From an uncultured Sutterella sp. (GTDB lineage: Bacteria > Pseudomonadota > Gammaproteobacteria > Burkholderiales > Burkholderiaceae_F), in contig CAKQKT010000117.1 in NCBI GenBank assembly GCA_934249275.1, forward strand, positions 1 to 5,051: a stretch of DNA of 5,051 nt, given 5' to 3'. The position numbers and the translations under genes are program-made. Positions 1 to 5,051 of the stretch are shown here, piece after piece (within the stretch, counting starts at the first letter, position 1; each line of letters starts with the position of its first letter). The notes under the pieces were generated by a model. That model did no database searches. It had not been told where the DNA came from and saw only the letters and a list, made by a program, of their open reading frames with translations.

Positions 1-830
1 ACCGCAATCATGTTGAGGCCGAGCTGAAGGAGCGCCTTGGGCTCCATCTGGCCGAATTCCTGGAGCTCCCCGCCTTCGCTCATGAGGTACGGGCCCATGC
101 CGATCATGTCGACGTCGAATTGCTGGAACGTGCGGATGTCGCGGCAGAGGTCTTCAAGCGTCTGGCCTGGAATGCCGATCATGACGCCGGTGCCCACCTG
201 ATAGCCGGCTTCGCGAAGATCGCGGAGCATGCGGAATCGGTTCTGCAACTCCTTCTCATGGTCGCCCCTGGCGCCGTGAAGCACCTTGAAGAGCTCAGGG
301 TTCGAGGTCTCGAAGCGAGCAAGATAGCGAAGGTTGGAAGGATTCCCCGAAGCTAGGGCAAGGCGCTTGTACGTTTCGATCGACTGCTCGCCGAGCGAGA
401 GCGTTATGCCCACGCCGTCGGGCAGCGTTTCGGAAACCGTCGCGGCATGAATGGCGCGAAGGCAGTCCTCGACGAACGCCACGTACTTTTCGTCGCGCCT
501 TTCGCCCGACTGCAGGCAGATCGAGCCGTAGCCCTGCTCCGCCGCCCACTTGGCGGCAGCCACGATCTCCTCCTTCGTCATCGTGTAGCGGGCTACGTCG
601 TGGTTCTCGCGGCGAATGCCGCAGTAGCGGCAGCTCGCGGTGCAGATGTTCGAGAATTCAATGAGGCCGCGGTAGTAGACGAAGTTCCCCATCAGCTCCG
701 TCGTCCTGTCGAACGCGGCTTTTCGAAGAAGCTCGCATTCCTTCGGATCCGTCAGGCCGAGGAGATAGACGATGTCGGCGTCCGACAGTTCTTCATGTGC
801 AAGCGTTTCACGCGTCTTTTCGATGGACAT
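1..830 (-). CDS. hydE: [FeFe]-hydrogenase maturase HydE (radical SAM), C-terminus missing
   Basis: HydE is a cytoplasmic radical S-adenosylmethionine enzyme that acts with HydF and HydG to build the 2Fe subcluster of [FeFe]-hydrogenase. Reading the minus strand from ATG at 830-828 gives 276 uninterrupted codons to the window edge; the family is about 350 residues, so roughly the last fifth is missing. The [4Fe-4S]/SAM cluster motif CX3CX2C is C63, C67, C70, inside GLIEFSNICTASCRYCGIRR, which has the typical HydE form. Other family blocks visible are LQSGE (106-110), LSLGEQS (144-150), RFETSNPELFKVLH (172-185), GYQVGTGVMIGIPGQTLEDL (209-228) and DMIGMGPYL (241-249). The start is supported by AGGAG (840-844 on the plus strand) nine bases upstream. 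The related methylornithine synthase PylB is the main alternative, but the GLIEFSN...CGIRR and ETSNPEL blocks favour HydE. No hydF, hydG or hydrogenase gene lies in the window. Confidence 0.9.
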   Translation of the reverse strand, partial: MSIEKTRETLAHEELSDADIVYLLGLTDPKECELLRKAAFDRTTELMGNFVYYRGLIEFSNICTASCRYCGIRRENHDVARYTMTKEEIVAAAKWAAEQGYGSICLQSGERRDEKYVAFVEDCLRAIHAATVSETLPDGVGITLSLGEQSIETYKRLALASGNPSNLRYLARFETSNPELFKVLHGARGDHEKELQNRFRMLRDLREAGYQVGTGVMIGIPGQTLEDLCRDIRTFQQFDVDMIGMGPYLMSEGGELQEFGQMEPKALLQLGLNMIA

Positions 831-858
831 TGGGGATAACTCCTATAGAGAGACAGAC

Positions 859-887
859 ATTATGCCCGATGACGCATCGACATGAAA
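859..887 (-). promoter_or_regulatory. Putative hydE promoter
   Basis: On the minus strand, a -10-like CATAAT (plus-strand 859-864, five of six matches to TATAAT) lies exactly 17 bases from a weak -35-like TTTCAT (882-887). The leader to the hydE ATG would be about 22 nt and contains the AGGAG ribosome-binding site. Spacing and position are good, but the -35 is poor, so an activator may be needed or the assignment may be wrong. Confidence 0.4.
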
Positions 888-902
888 TACCTCTTTCGAA
901 GG

Positions 903-930
903 GGGAAATGCTTTTTTGCAAAGCTTTCCC
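903..930. repeat. Bulged inverted repeat upstream of hydE
   Basis: GGGAAA (903-908) pairs with TTTCCC (925-930), and GCTTT (910-914) pairs with AAAGC (920-924). This gives an 11-bp stem with one bulged T (909) and a five-base loop (915-919). Neither strand has a T-tract after the stem, so it is not a standard intrinsic terminator. It lies between the terminator of the upstream gene and the putative hydE -35 box and could be an operator; its function is unknown. Confidence 0.45.
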
Positions 931-952
931 TCGCCTGTTCGTCATCCTCATG

Positions 953-987
953 CGAAAAAGCCCCGAACGGGACATGTTCGAGGCTTT
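953..987 (-). terminator. Intrinsic terminator of the NlpE-like gene
   Basis: On the minus strand AAAGCCTCGAAC pairs with GTTCGGGGCTTT over 12 bp (one G-T wobble) around a seven-base loop; plus-strand arms are 957-968 and 976-987. The transcript then runs into a five-T tract (955-959). It begins 26 bases after the stop codon at 1013-1015 and isolates that gene from hydE further along the same strand. Confidence 0.85.
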
Positions 988-1012
988 GGCACTTGCTTTG
1001 AGCGATCGGCGA

Positions 1013-1378
1013 TCAGCGGTGCTTAAGATAGCAGCAGTTCTTGGGAAGCTTGCCGCGTACGTCCTGCACGAGGCGGCCGTCTTCGGCGATCTTGAGCACC
1101 ATGTAGGGGCCCGACTTGGCATCGATGAGCGTGAGGACGCCGTTCTTCACCGTCACGGTGCCGGCGGCCTGGGCGGTGCCGTTCACGTCGGTCTGGTAGA
1201 GCACGAAGCAGCCGTACTTGTCGATACTGAGATTGGTCTTCGTGGGATTGCCTTCAACGGTGCAGAGGCGGCCGCGCCACTGGCCTTCAAGCTCGACCAC
1301 CTCCTTGGGCGGCTCGGCAAAGGCGGCGGAAAGGCAAAGGGCGGCAGCAAGCGCCGCAGCGGTGCGCAGAATGGTCAT
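1013..1378 (-). CDS. Small secreted protein, NlpE N-terminal-like
   Basis: The 121-residue product starts with a clear Sec signal peptide: Arg at position 5, an Ala/Leu-rich hydrophobic core and a probable cleavage after AFA at residue 21, leaving about 100 mature residues in the periplasm or outside the cell. There is no lipobox cysteine at the cleavage site. The mature part alternates short strands (EGQWRGRLC, KTNLSIDKYGCFVLYQ, AGTVTVKNGVLTLID, PYMVLKIAEDGRLVQ), the pattern of a small beta-barrel similar to the NlpE copper-resistance N-terminal domain. The NlpE CXXC motif is absent; the cysteines are C39, C57 and the adjacent pair C116-C117. A weak AAGAAG ribosome-binding site lies about seven bases before ATG, and its own terminator follows at 953-987. 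That it is a gene is well supported; the NlpE-like label is from pattern resemblance only and no function should be assumed. Confidence 0.75.
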   Translation of the reverse strand: MTILRTAAALAAALCLSAAFAEPPKEVVELEGQWRGRLCTVEGNPTKTNLSIDKYGCFVLYQTDVNGTAQAAGTVTVKNGVLTLIDAKSGPYMVLKIAEDGRLVQDVRGKLPKNCCYLKHR

Positions 1379-1720
1379 CGTGGTTCTTCTTTAAATATAA
1401 GGTGGCGTCTGCCGGGAGGCTCGGGCGTTCCTTGTGAAGGCGCTCTGCCGGCAGCTCATTTGATTTTGCCGAACAAGCATTATGGCTTCCTGAAGCCGGC
1501 CCGAACGGAGGAGCCGAAAATTTTCGAGCGGCCTTTTCCTTCGTGCGTTCGCTCTTATGAGCTGCAGGAATCATCGTCGTCTGAAAACGCTTGATTTGCA
1601 ATATTTCGATGCAATACGTCGGAATGACGCTAAAAGCACTTTGCCGATGCGGATTTTCGTACAATGGGATCTTCGGCCCAACGCCAGAGGACCGCTTTCC
1701 ATCCTCACAAACCATACAAA
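1379..1720. other. Divergent intergenic region, no gene seen
   Basis: This 342-base stretch separates the minus-strand secreted-protein gene from abgT. Open frames crossing it lack family features and run antisense to, or overlap, the flanking genes. Visible structure includes an AT-rich island just before the secreted-protein start (1391-1400), the palindrome CTGCCGGCAG (1445-1454), GGCTTCCTGAAGCC (1484-1497), the 12-bp perfect palindrome CGAAAATTTTCG (1515-1526), and the heptamer TGCAATA repeated directly 13 bases apart (1597-1603 and 1610-1616). The repeated heptamer spacing is compatible with a regulator site upstream of abgT, but this is inference. Confidence 0.5.
1660..1665 (+). promoter_or_regulatory. 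Possible -10 element for abgT
   Basis: TACAAT matches TATAAT at five of six positions. There is no good -35 at 17 bases (CACTTT); TTTGCC is present but with only a 14-base spacer. Transcription from here would begin near 1672 and give a leader of about 50 nt to ATG at 1721, which also argues against the upstream in-frame ATG at 1664. Confidence 0.3.
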
Positions 1721-3277
1721 ATGACTCAAACAACCGCGAACATGGGAGGTCTCAACCGCTTCCTGAACGTGATTGAGGCGGCCGGCAACAAGCTGCCTCA
1801 CATCACGATGCTCTTCATCTGGGCACTCGTCATCACGCTCGTGATCTCGTGCGCGCTTTCCTACATTACGTTTGACTACAAGCACCCGACCACGGGCGAC
1901 GTGATCCGTGTCGTGAACATGCTCTCGCCCGAGAACCTTCTCCAGCTGATCGTCAATTCGGTCAAGAACTTCATGGGCTTCCCGCCGCTCGGCATCACGC
2001 TCGTCGCGACGCTCGGCATCGGCATTGCCGAAGGCTCGGGCTTCATTCATGTGCTTCTTCGCAAGCTGATGAGCTACATCCCGGCCGCCGCGCTCACGCC
2101 CGCCGTCATCGTCGTCGCCATTCTCTGCCATCTCGCGAGCGATTCCGTGTACGTCATCCTGATGCCGCTCGCCGCCCTGATGTTCTACTGCGCCGGCCGC
2201 CATCCGCTCGCGGGCGTCGCCTGCTCCTTTGCCGGCCTTGCCGGCGGCTTCACGGCCTCCTACACCCCGTCCGTGATCGACCCGATCATGCAGTCCTTCA
2301 CGCAGGCCGCTGCCCAGACGCTTGATCCGGCCTACACGGTGAACGTTCTCTGCAACTACATCTACGCCGTCGGCGGCACGTTCTTCGTGATCGCCGCCTG
2401 CTGGTACGTGACCGACAAGATTGTCGAGCCCCGTCTCTGGGCCACGATGCCGCTCGACAAGGGCCTTGAAAACGATCCGGAACTCAAGATCACCGCGGTG
2501 ACCGACGTTGAAAACCGCGCCTACCGCAAGGCCGGCCTCGTCTTCCTCGGCCTTGCCGCGATCCTCTTCGCGCTCTGCTGGCCCGACAACTCAATGCTCC
2601 GCGCGCCGGACGGCTCCCTCACGAGCCCGAAGGCCCCGGTCATGCAGTCCATCGTTCCGCTGCTCTTCATCTTCTTCTCGCTTCCGGGCATCGTCTACGG
2701 CTACGCCTGCGGCAAGTTCAAGAACTCCACCGACGTCATCAAGTCGATGGAGGAGATCCTGAAGATGCTTCTCGGCTTCATGGTGTTCGCCTTCTTCGCC
2801 GCCCAGTTCCTCTACGTCTTCGGCAAGTCGAACATCGGCACGCTGCTCGCCATCTCCGGCGCCCAGTTCCTGAAGGACCTCGGCATGCCGTCGGGCGGCT
2901 CGCTCCTGGGCATCATCCTCTTCACCGCCTGTCTGAACCTGCTCATCACGTCGGCCACCTCCAAGTGGGCGATCCTCTCGACCATCTTCGTCCCGATGCT
3001 GATGCTTCTGGGCATCTCTCCGGAACTCACCCAGGCCGCCTTCCGCGTCTCCGACTCCGCCGTGAACGTCTGCACCCCGATGTTCCCGTTCTACCCGCTG
3101 CTCATCATGTACTGCCAGAAGTACTGCAAGCAGGCCGGCGTCGGCACGCTCAGCTCGATGATGATCCCGTACACCATTGCGCTTCTCGTCGTTCTGACCG
3201 CCGTGCTCTACGCCTACTGGGGCATCGGCATTCCCATCGGCTTCGACTCAGGCTACGTTTATCCGCCCGTGAAGTAA
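1721..3277 (+). CDS. abgT: AbgT-family inner-membrane transporter
   Basis: The AbgT family includes E. coli AbgT, which imports p-aminobenzoyl-glutamate (a folate breakdown product), and MtrF/YdaH, reported to export sulfonamides. The 518-residue product matches the usual family length (about 510-520). Recognisable blocks in order are NRFLNVIEAAGNKLPH (12-27), VKNFMGFPPLG (81-91) then LGIGIAEGSG (98-107), LASDSVYVILMPLAAL (138-153), AGRHPLAGVACSFAGLAGGF (158-177), DKIVEPRL (232-239), LPGIVYGYACGK (321-332), LGFMVFAFFAAQF (351-363), NLLITSATSKWAIL (406-419), VPMLMLLGISPELTQAAFR (424-442) and SDSAVNVCTPMFPFYPL (444-460). Many hydrophobic spans indicate a polytopic membrane protein. ATG 1721 is chosen over ATG 1664 because the latter adds 19 non-family residues, although no strong ribosome-binding site precedes either; ATG 1742 is also possible. 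Codons are strongly C-ending, suggesting high expression. No abgA/abgB peptidase gene is adjacent, so the substrate and even the direction of transport remain open. Confidence 0.9.
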   Translation: MTQTTANMGGLNRFLNVIEAAGNKLPHITMLFIWALVITLVISCALSYITFDYKHPTTGDVIRVVNMLSPENLLQLIVNSVKNFMGFPPLGITLVATLGIGIAEGSGFIHVLLRKLMSYIPAAALTPAVIVVAILCHLASDSVYVILMPLAALMFYCAGRHPLAGVACSFAGLAGGFTASYTPSVIDPIMQSFTQAAAQTLDPAYTVNVLCNYIYAVGGTFFVIAACWYVTDKIVEPRLWATMPLDKGLENDPELKITAVTDVENRAYRKAGLVFLGLAAILFALCWPDNSMLRAPDGSLTSPKAPVMQSIVPLLFIFFSLPGIVYGYACGKFKNSTDVIKSMEEILKMLLGFMVFAFFAAQFLYVFGKSNIGTLLAISGAQFLKDLGMPSGGSLLGIILFTACLNLLITSATSKWAILSTIFVPMLMLLGISPELTQAAFRVSDSAVNVCTPMFPFYPLLIMYCQKYCKQAGVGTLSSMMIPYTIALLVVLTAVLYAYWGIGIPIGFDSGYVYPPVK

Positions 3278-3280
3278 TCG

Positions 3281-3331
3281 GAATCTTCTGATTCTCTTTT
3301 CCCCGCCCGTTCCCTTTCGGATCCGGCGGGG
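3281..3331 (+). terminator. Probable abgT terminator region (two hairpins)
   Basis: Just after the abgT stop, GAATC-TTCT-GATTC (3281-3294) forms a five-bp hairpin followed by the T-rich TCTTTT (3295-3300). Immediately beyond, CCCCGCC (3301-3307) pairs perfectly with GGCGGGG (3325-3331) across a 17-base loop. The strong GC stem has no T-tract behind it; the sequence turns into CTAAGCTAG. The first hairpin may terminate weakly on its own, or the second is a terminator whose T-tract was displaced by the adjoining element. Confidence 0.5.
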
Positions 3332-3351
3332 CTAAGCTAGTCGATCAGAAA

Positions 3352-3378
3352 TCTACCAAAACTGCCATACTTGGTGGA
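3352..3378 (+). promoter_or_regulatory. Inverted repeat overlapping the tnpA ribosome-binding site
   Basis: TCTACCAA (3352-3359) pairs with TTGGTGGA (3371-3378) over eight positions with one G-T wobble, enclosing an 11-base loop. The 3' arm takes in the first three bases of the tnpA Shine-Dalgarno sequence GGAGG (3376-3380). In RNA this could restrain tnpA translation; in DNA it could be a TnpA binding site near the left end of the element. Both roles are inference. Confidence 0.4.
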
Positions 3379-3388
3379 GGGATCCAAT

Positions 3389-3961
3389 ATGGCACTCTAT
3401 TCCATCGGCTACATTGCTCGTTATTACGGCGTTTCTCCCAGTACCATTCGCCGTTGGGAGGCATCCGGGAAAATTCCGGCTTCCATTCGAACGATCGGCG
3501 GCCATCGCCGCTTTGAGCAGACTGAAGACAAGCAGCCTGCAGAACGCAAGCATGTCGGCTACGCACGCGTTTCTTCTCATGATCAACGCGCCGACTTGGA
3601 TCGTCAAATCGAGCGTTTGCAGAACTACGGCTGCGACGAGATCTGCAGCGATGTCGGATCCGGTCTGAACTGTGCAAAACCCGGACTCAAGCGTCTGCTT
3701 CGCGACTTGCTCGATCACAAGATTCATACATTGACGGTGACGCATGAAGACCGCCTGCTTCGCTTCGGAGTCGGTCTTGTCAAGTTCATCTGCGAGAAGG
3801 TCGGAACAACGTTCAGGGTTATGGAAACCAAGCCTCCGGAATCGTTTGAGGCCGAGCTTGCAAAGGATGTGATCACCCTGATGACGGTCTTCTGTGCTCG
3901 CTTGTATGCAAGAAGAGCTCGGAGAAAGCGTCATTCGCCTGATTCGGCGGCAAACAAGTGA
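3389..3961 (+). CDS. tnpA: IS607-family serine recombinase TnpA
   Basis: This 190-residue protein cuts and rejoins DNA through a covalent phosphoserine intermediate to move the IS607 element. Residues 3-42 form a MerR-like helix-turn-helix (YSIGYIARYYGVSPSTIRRW, then GGHRRF). The resolvase catalytic domain begins with HVGYARVSSHDQ at 55-66: R60 and nucleophile S62 match the YARVS motif, and the second active-site block HEDRLLRFG gives D121, R122 and R125. A basic tail (RLYARRARRKRH) ends the protein. Length and domain order are normal for IS607 TnpA and no disabling change is visible. ATG 3389 is preferred over the in-frame TTG at 3371 because GGAGG (3376-3380) sits eight bases upstream of it. 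The gene ends in TGA, and tnpB follows after a gap rather than overlapping. Confidence 0.93.
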   Translation: MALYSIGYIARYYGVSPSTIRRWEASGKIPASIRTIGGHRRFEQTEDKQPAERKHVGYARVSSHDQRADLDRQIERLQNYGCDEICSDVGSGLNCAKPGLKRLLRDLLDHKIHTLTVTHEDRLLRFGVGLVKFICEKVGTTFRVMETKPPESFEAELAKDVITLMTVFCARLYARRARRKRHSPDSAANK

Positions 3962-4057
3962 CTGTTTTTTCAGGGTTATTACTTAGAAATGTTGAGGCAT
4001 ACGTCTTTTTCAAATTGATGTTACGCTGTACTCAAGTTTTATCAATATCCCTGCAAG
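3962..4057 (+). other. AT-rich spacer between tnpA and tnpB
   Basis: This is the most AT-rich stretch of the window, with a six-T run directly after the tnpA stop (3965-3970). The tnpB frame is closed by TGA at 4016-4018. A weak promoter-like pair, TTGATG (4015-4020) and TTTATC (4038-4043) with a 17-base spacer, could drive tnpB separately; if used, it would favour the ATG at 4124 as the tnpB start because the leader to 4058 would be only a few bases. No gene is supported here. Confidence 0.35.
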
Positions 4058-5051
4058 ATGCTTTATCCGAACTTTCACAGCTTTGCCTCACTCCATGCGG
4101 TTCCGGTTTCGAGAATCCGCGCGATGGAGTCATGCCAGCTCCCGACCGAGCCGATCAGATGCGTCATCAGAGAGCTTGACGTCTCGAATCTGAAGAAGGA
4201 GGAATTGACCCAGCTTAACGATCTCATCGACGGCTACAACAAGGATCTTGCCTTTCTGATGGAGGAGCTGCACAAGCGCGCCAACCGTCGTTTCTGTCAT
4301 GCTCAGAATTTCATGGAATGGCGCAAGCAGCTTCGCCGGGAACATGCAATGGTTCATGCTTCGCTGACACCTGCTCAACAAAAGACGCATCTGCTGTCCA
4401 AGGGCGGCGTACAAGGCAAGGTGTGGAAGACCGCGCTTGAGGATGCCTGCTCAGCAATGGAGCGCTATTGGCGTGCGATTCAGGTTGCCGTGTACGACGA
4501 ACTGAGAGACAAGCCGTTTTACTCAAAGCTTAATGAAGCGGAGAAGTATTACGTTGCCTGCCTTCTGAGCCAGACCGACTCCGTGTTCTTCGACATGCTT
4601 GACGGCAAGACGCCCAAGCCGACTCTTCCGAAGACGCTCAAGGGGAAGGTTTCGGATCGACGAAATCTTTGCAGGAAGGTTCGCGCCACCGTTCGCGATC
4701 ACTCGCGACGCCTGCCGAGGCATGGCGTCGATCGTTCCTGCTCGCTGACAACCGAATGCTACAGCGTGAACCGTGATTCGGGCGGCAATCAGACTTTGAG
4801 GGTCATTACAAATACGCCGGGCTCGCGCCTCAGCATCCCGGTCAAGGGCAAGGGTCGGATCGACAGAACGATCAAGATCATCAGGGACGACGGGAGGTTC
4901 TTCCTGCACATTCCGCTTAAGACGCCTGTTGTGCCGATGAAGGACATTCCCTGCGCACCGCCGGCTGCAGGGAAGCCGACGCTTCACTGTACGGCACTCG
5001 ACATGGGATACACCGAAGTATTTACGGACGATGCCGGCCGCTTCTATGGCG
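4058..5051 (+). CDS. tnpB: TnpB-like RuvC nuclease of the IS607 element, C-terminus missing
   Basis: TnpB proteins are RNA-guided DNA endonucleases, ancestors of Cas12, that use a guide RNA from the element's own 3' end and favour its retention. The frame is open from 4019 to the window edge. ATG 4058 is the first in-frame start (331 residues visible); ATG 4124 is an alternative (309 visible), and neither has a good ribosome-binding site. Numbering from 4124: PIRCVIRELDVSNLKKEEL (10-28) resembles the first strand and helix of the TnpB wedge domain, followed by long charged helices (about 30-200) consistent with a recognition lobe, then a basic segment (about 173-200), a beta-rich part (205-270), and ALDMGYTEVFTDDAGRFYG (291-309). 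The last is the RuvC-I motif with catalytic D293. The RuvC-II Glu, zinc ribbon and RuvC-III Asp lie beyond the edge. The region before RuvC-I is about 100 residues longer than in ISDra2 TnpB. No frameshift or stop is seen in the visible part. Confidence 0.85.
   Translation, partial: MLYPNFHSFASLHAVPVSRIRAMESCQLPTEPIRCVIRELDVSNLKKEELTQLNDLIDGYNKDLAFLMEELHKRANRRFCHAQNFMEWRKQLRREHAMVHASLTPAQQKTHLLSKGGVQGKVWKTALEDACSAMERYWRAIQVAVYDELRDKPFYSKLNEAEKYYVACLLSQTDSVFFDMLDGKTPKPTLPKTLKGKVSDRRNLCRKVRATVRDHSRRLPRHGVDRSCSLTTECYSVNRDSGGNQTLRVITNTPGSRLSIPVKGKGRIDRTIKIIRDDGRFFLHIPLKTPVVPMKDIPCAPPAAGKPTLHCTALDMGYTEVFTDDAGRFYG

Larger units (their letters stand above)
3330..5051 (+). mobile_element. IS607-family insertion element, right end outside the window
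   Basis: The gene pair of a serine-recombinase tnpA carrying an N-terminal MerR-like helix-turn-helix followed by a RuvC-type tnpB on the same strand defines the IS607 family. These elements lack terminal inverted repeats and target duplications and typically insert at GG dinucleotides, so the left edge cannot be read directly. It is placed at the GGGG at 3328-3331, where the abgT hairpin ends; anywhere from about 3320 to 3350 is possible. The interior is visibly less GC-rich and less codon-biased than abgT, most of all at 3962-4057. TnpA shows all catalytic residues, so the element may still be mobile. Confidence 0.85.

Noticed and set aside
797..1594. A 265-codon open frame on the plus strand
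   Set aside because: It runs antisense through the secreted-protein gene, whose signal peptide, terminator and strand pattern are far better supported; the translation has no recognisable domain and low-complexity Gly/Ala/Arg content typical of GC-rich shadow frames.
1664..1720. A longer abgT start at ATG 1664
   Set aside because: It overlaps the best -10-like element, adds 19 residues without family similarity, and has no ribosome-binding site; the 1721 start gives normal family length.
1571..2203. A 210-codon open frame on the minus strand
   Set aside because: It is antisense to the abgT 5' half, and its His/Asp/Arg/Glu-rich translation is the expected artefact of the C-ending codon bias of abgT.
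3353..3934. A 193-codon open frame on the minus strand
   Set aside because: It mirrors tnpA, which has all serine-recombinase catalytic motifs on the plus strand.
3958..4179. A GTG-started frame overlapping the tnpA stop, considered as a coupled tnpB start
   Set aside because: The overlap is attractive, but its translation lacks TnpB features and it ends while the true tnpB frame, in a different phase, carries the wedge-like start and RuvC-I motif.
4058..5051. A CRISPR-associated type V (Cas12f) effector
   Set aside because: No repeat-spacer array or cas1/cas2 is visible, and the tight pairing with an IS607 serine recombinase makes a transposon TnpB the simpler reading; only the size is Cas12f-like.

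Overview
The window looks like a GC-rich, probably anaerobic, Gram-negative proteobacterial chromosome carrying a mobile element. The gut family Sutterellaceae (Burkholderiales) would fit an [FeFe]-hydrogenase maturase, an AbgT-family carrier and a secreted NlpE-like protein, but this placement is an impression from gene content and codon use, not a phylogenetic result.

Layout. (1) Minus strand, 1-830: most of hydE, the radical SAM maturase for the [FeFe]-hydrogenase H-cluster, running off the left edge. Its upstream region (831-950) holds a ribosome-binding site, a plausible promoter and a bulged hairpin of unknown role. (2) Minus strand, 1013-1378: a small secreted protein of about 100 mature residues that resembles the NlpE N-terminal barrel, followed by a clear intrinsic terminator (953-987) that separates it from hydE. 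(3) 1379-1720: a 342-base divergent intergenic region with several palindromes and a short direct repeat, but no gene I can support. (4) Plus strand, 1721-3277: a complete AbgT-family membrane transporter (518 aa) with strong codon bias, followed by hairpins. (5) Plus strand, about 3330 to the right edge: an IS607-family element with tnpA (serine recombinase with a MerR-like helix-turn-helix, complete) and tnpB (RuvC-type RNA-guided nuclease, cut by the window just after the RuvC-I motif).

How the parts relate. The three host genes show no evident shared pathway; each appears to be its own transcription unit. The IS607 element sits directly behind the abgT stop, apparently at the GG-rich 3' arm of the abgT terminator hairpin, and is lower in GC with less biased codon use than abgT. 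The most unusual feature is the TnpB: about 290-315 residues precede the RuvC-I aspartate, against about 190 in the well-studied ISDra2 TnpB, so its recognition lobe is enlarged towards Cas12f-like proportions. Its C-terminal half, the right end of the element and any guide RNA lie outside the window, so a complete new system cannot be claimed from what is visible.
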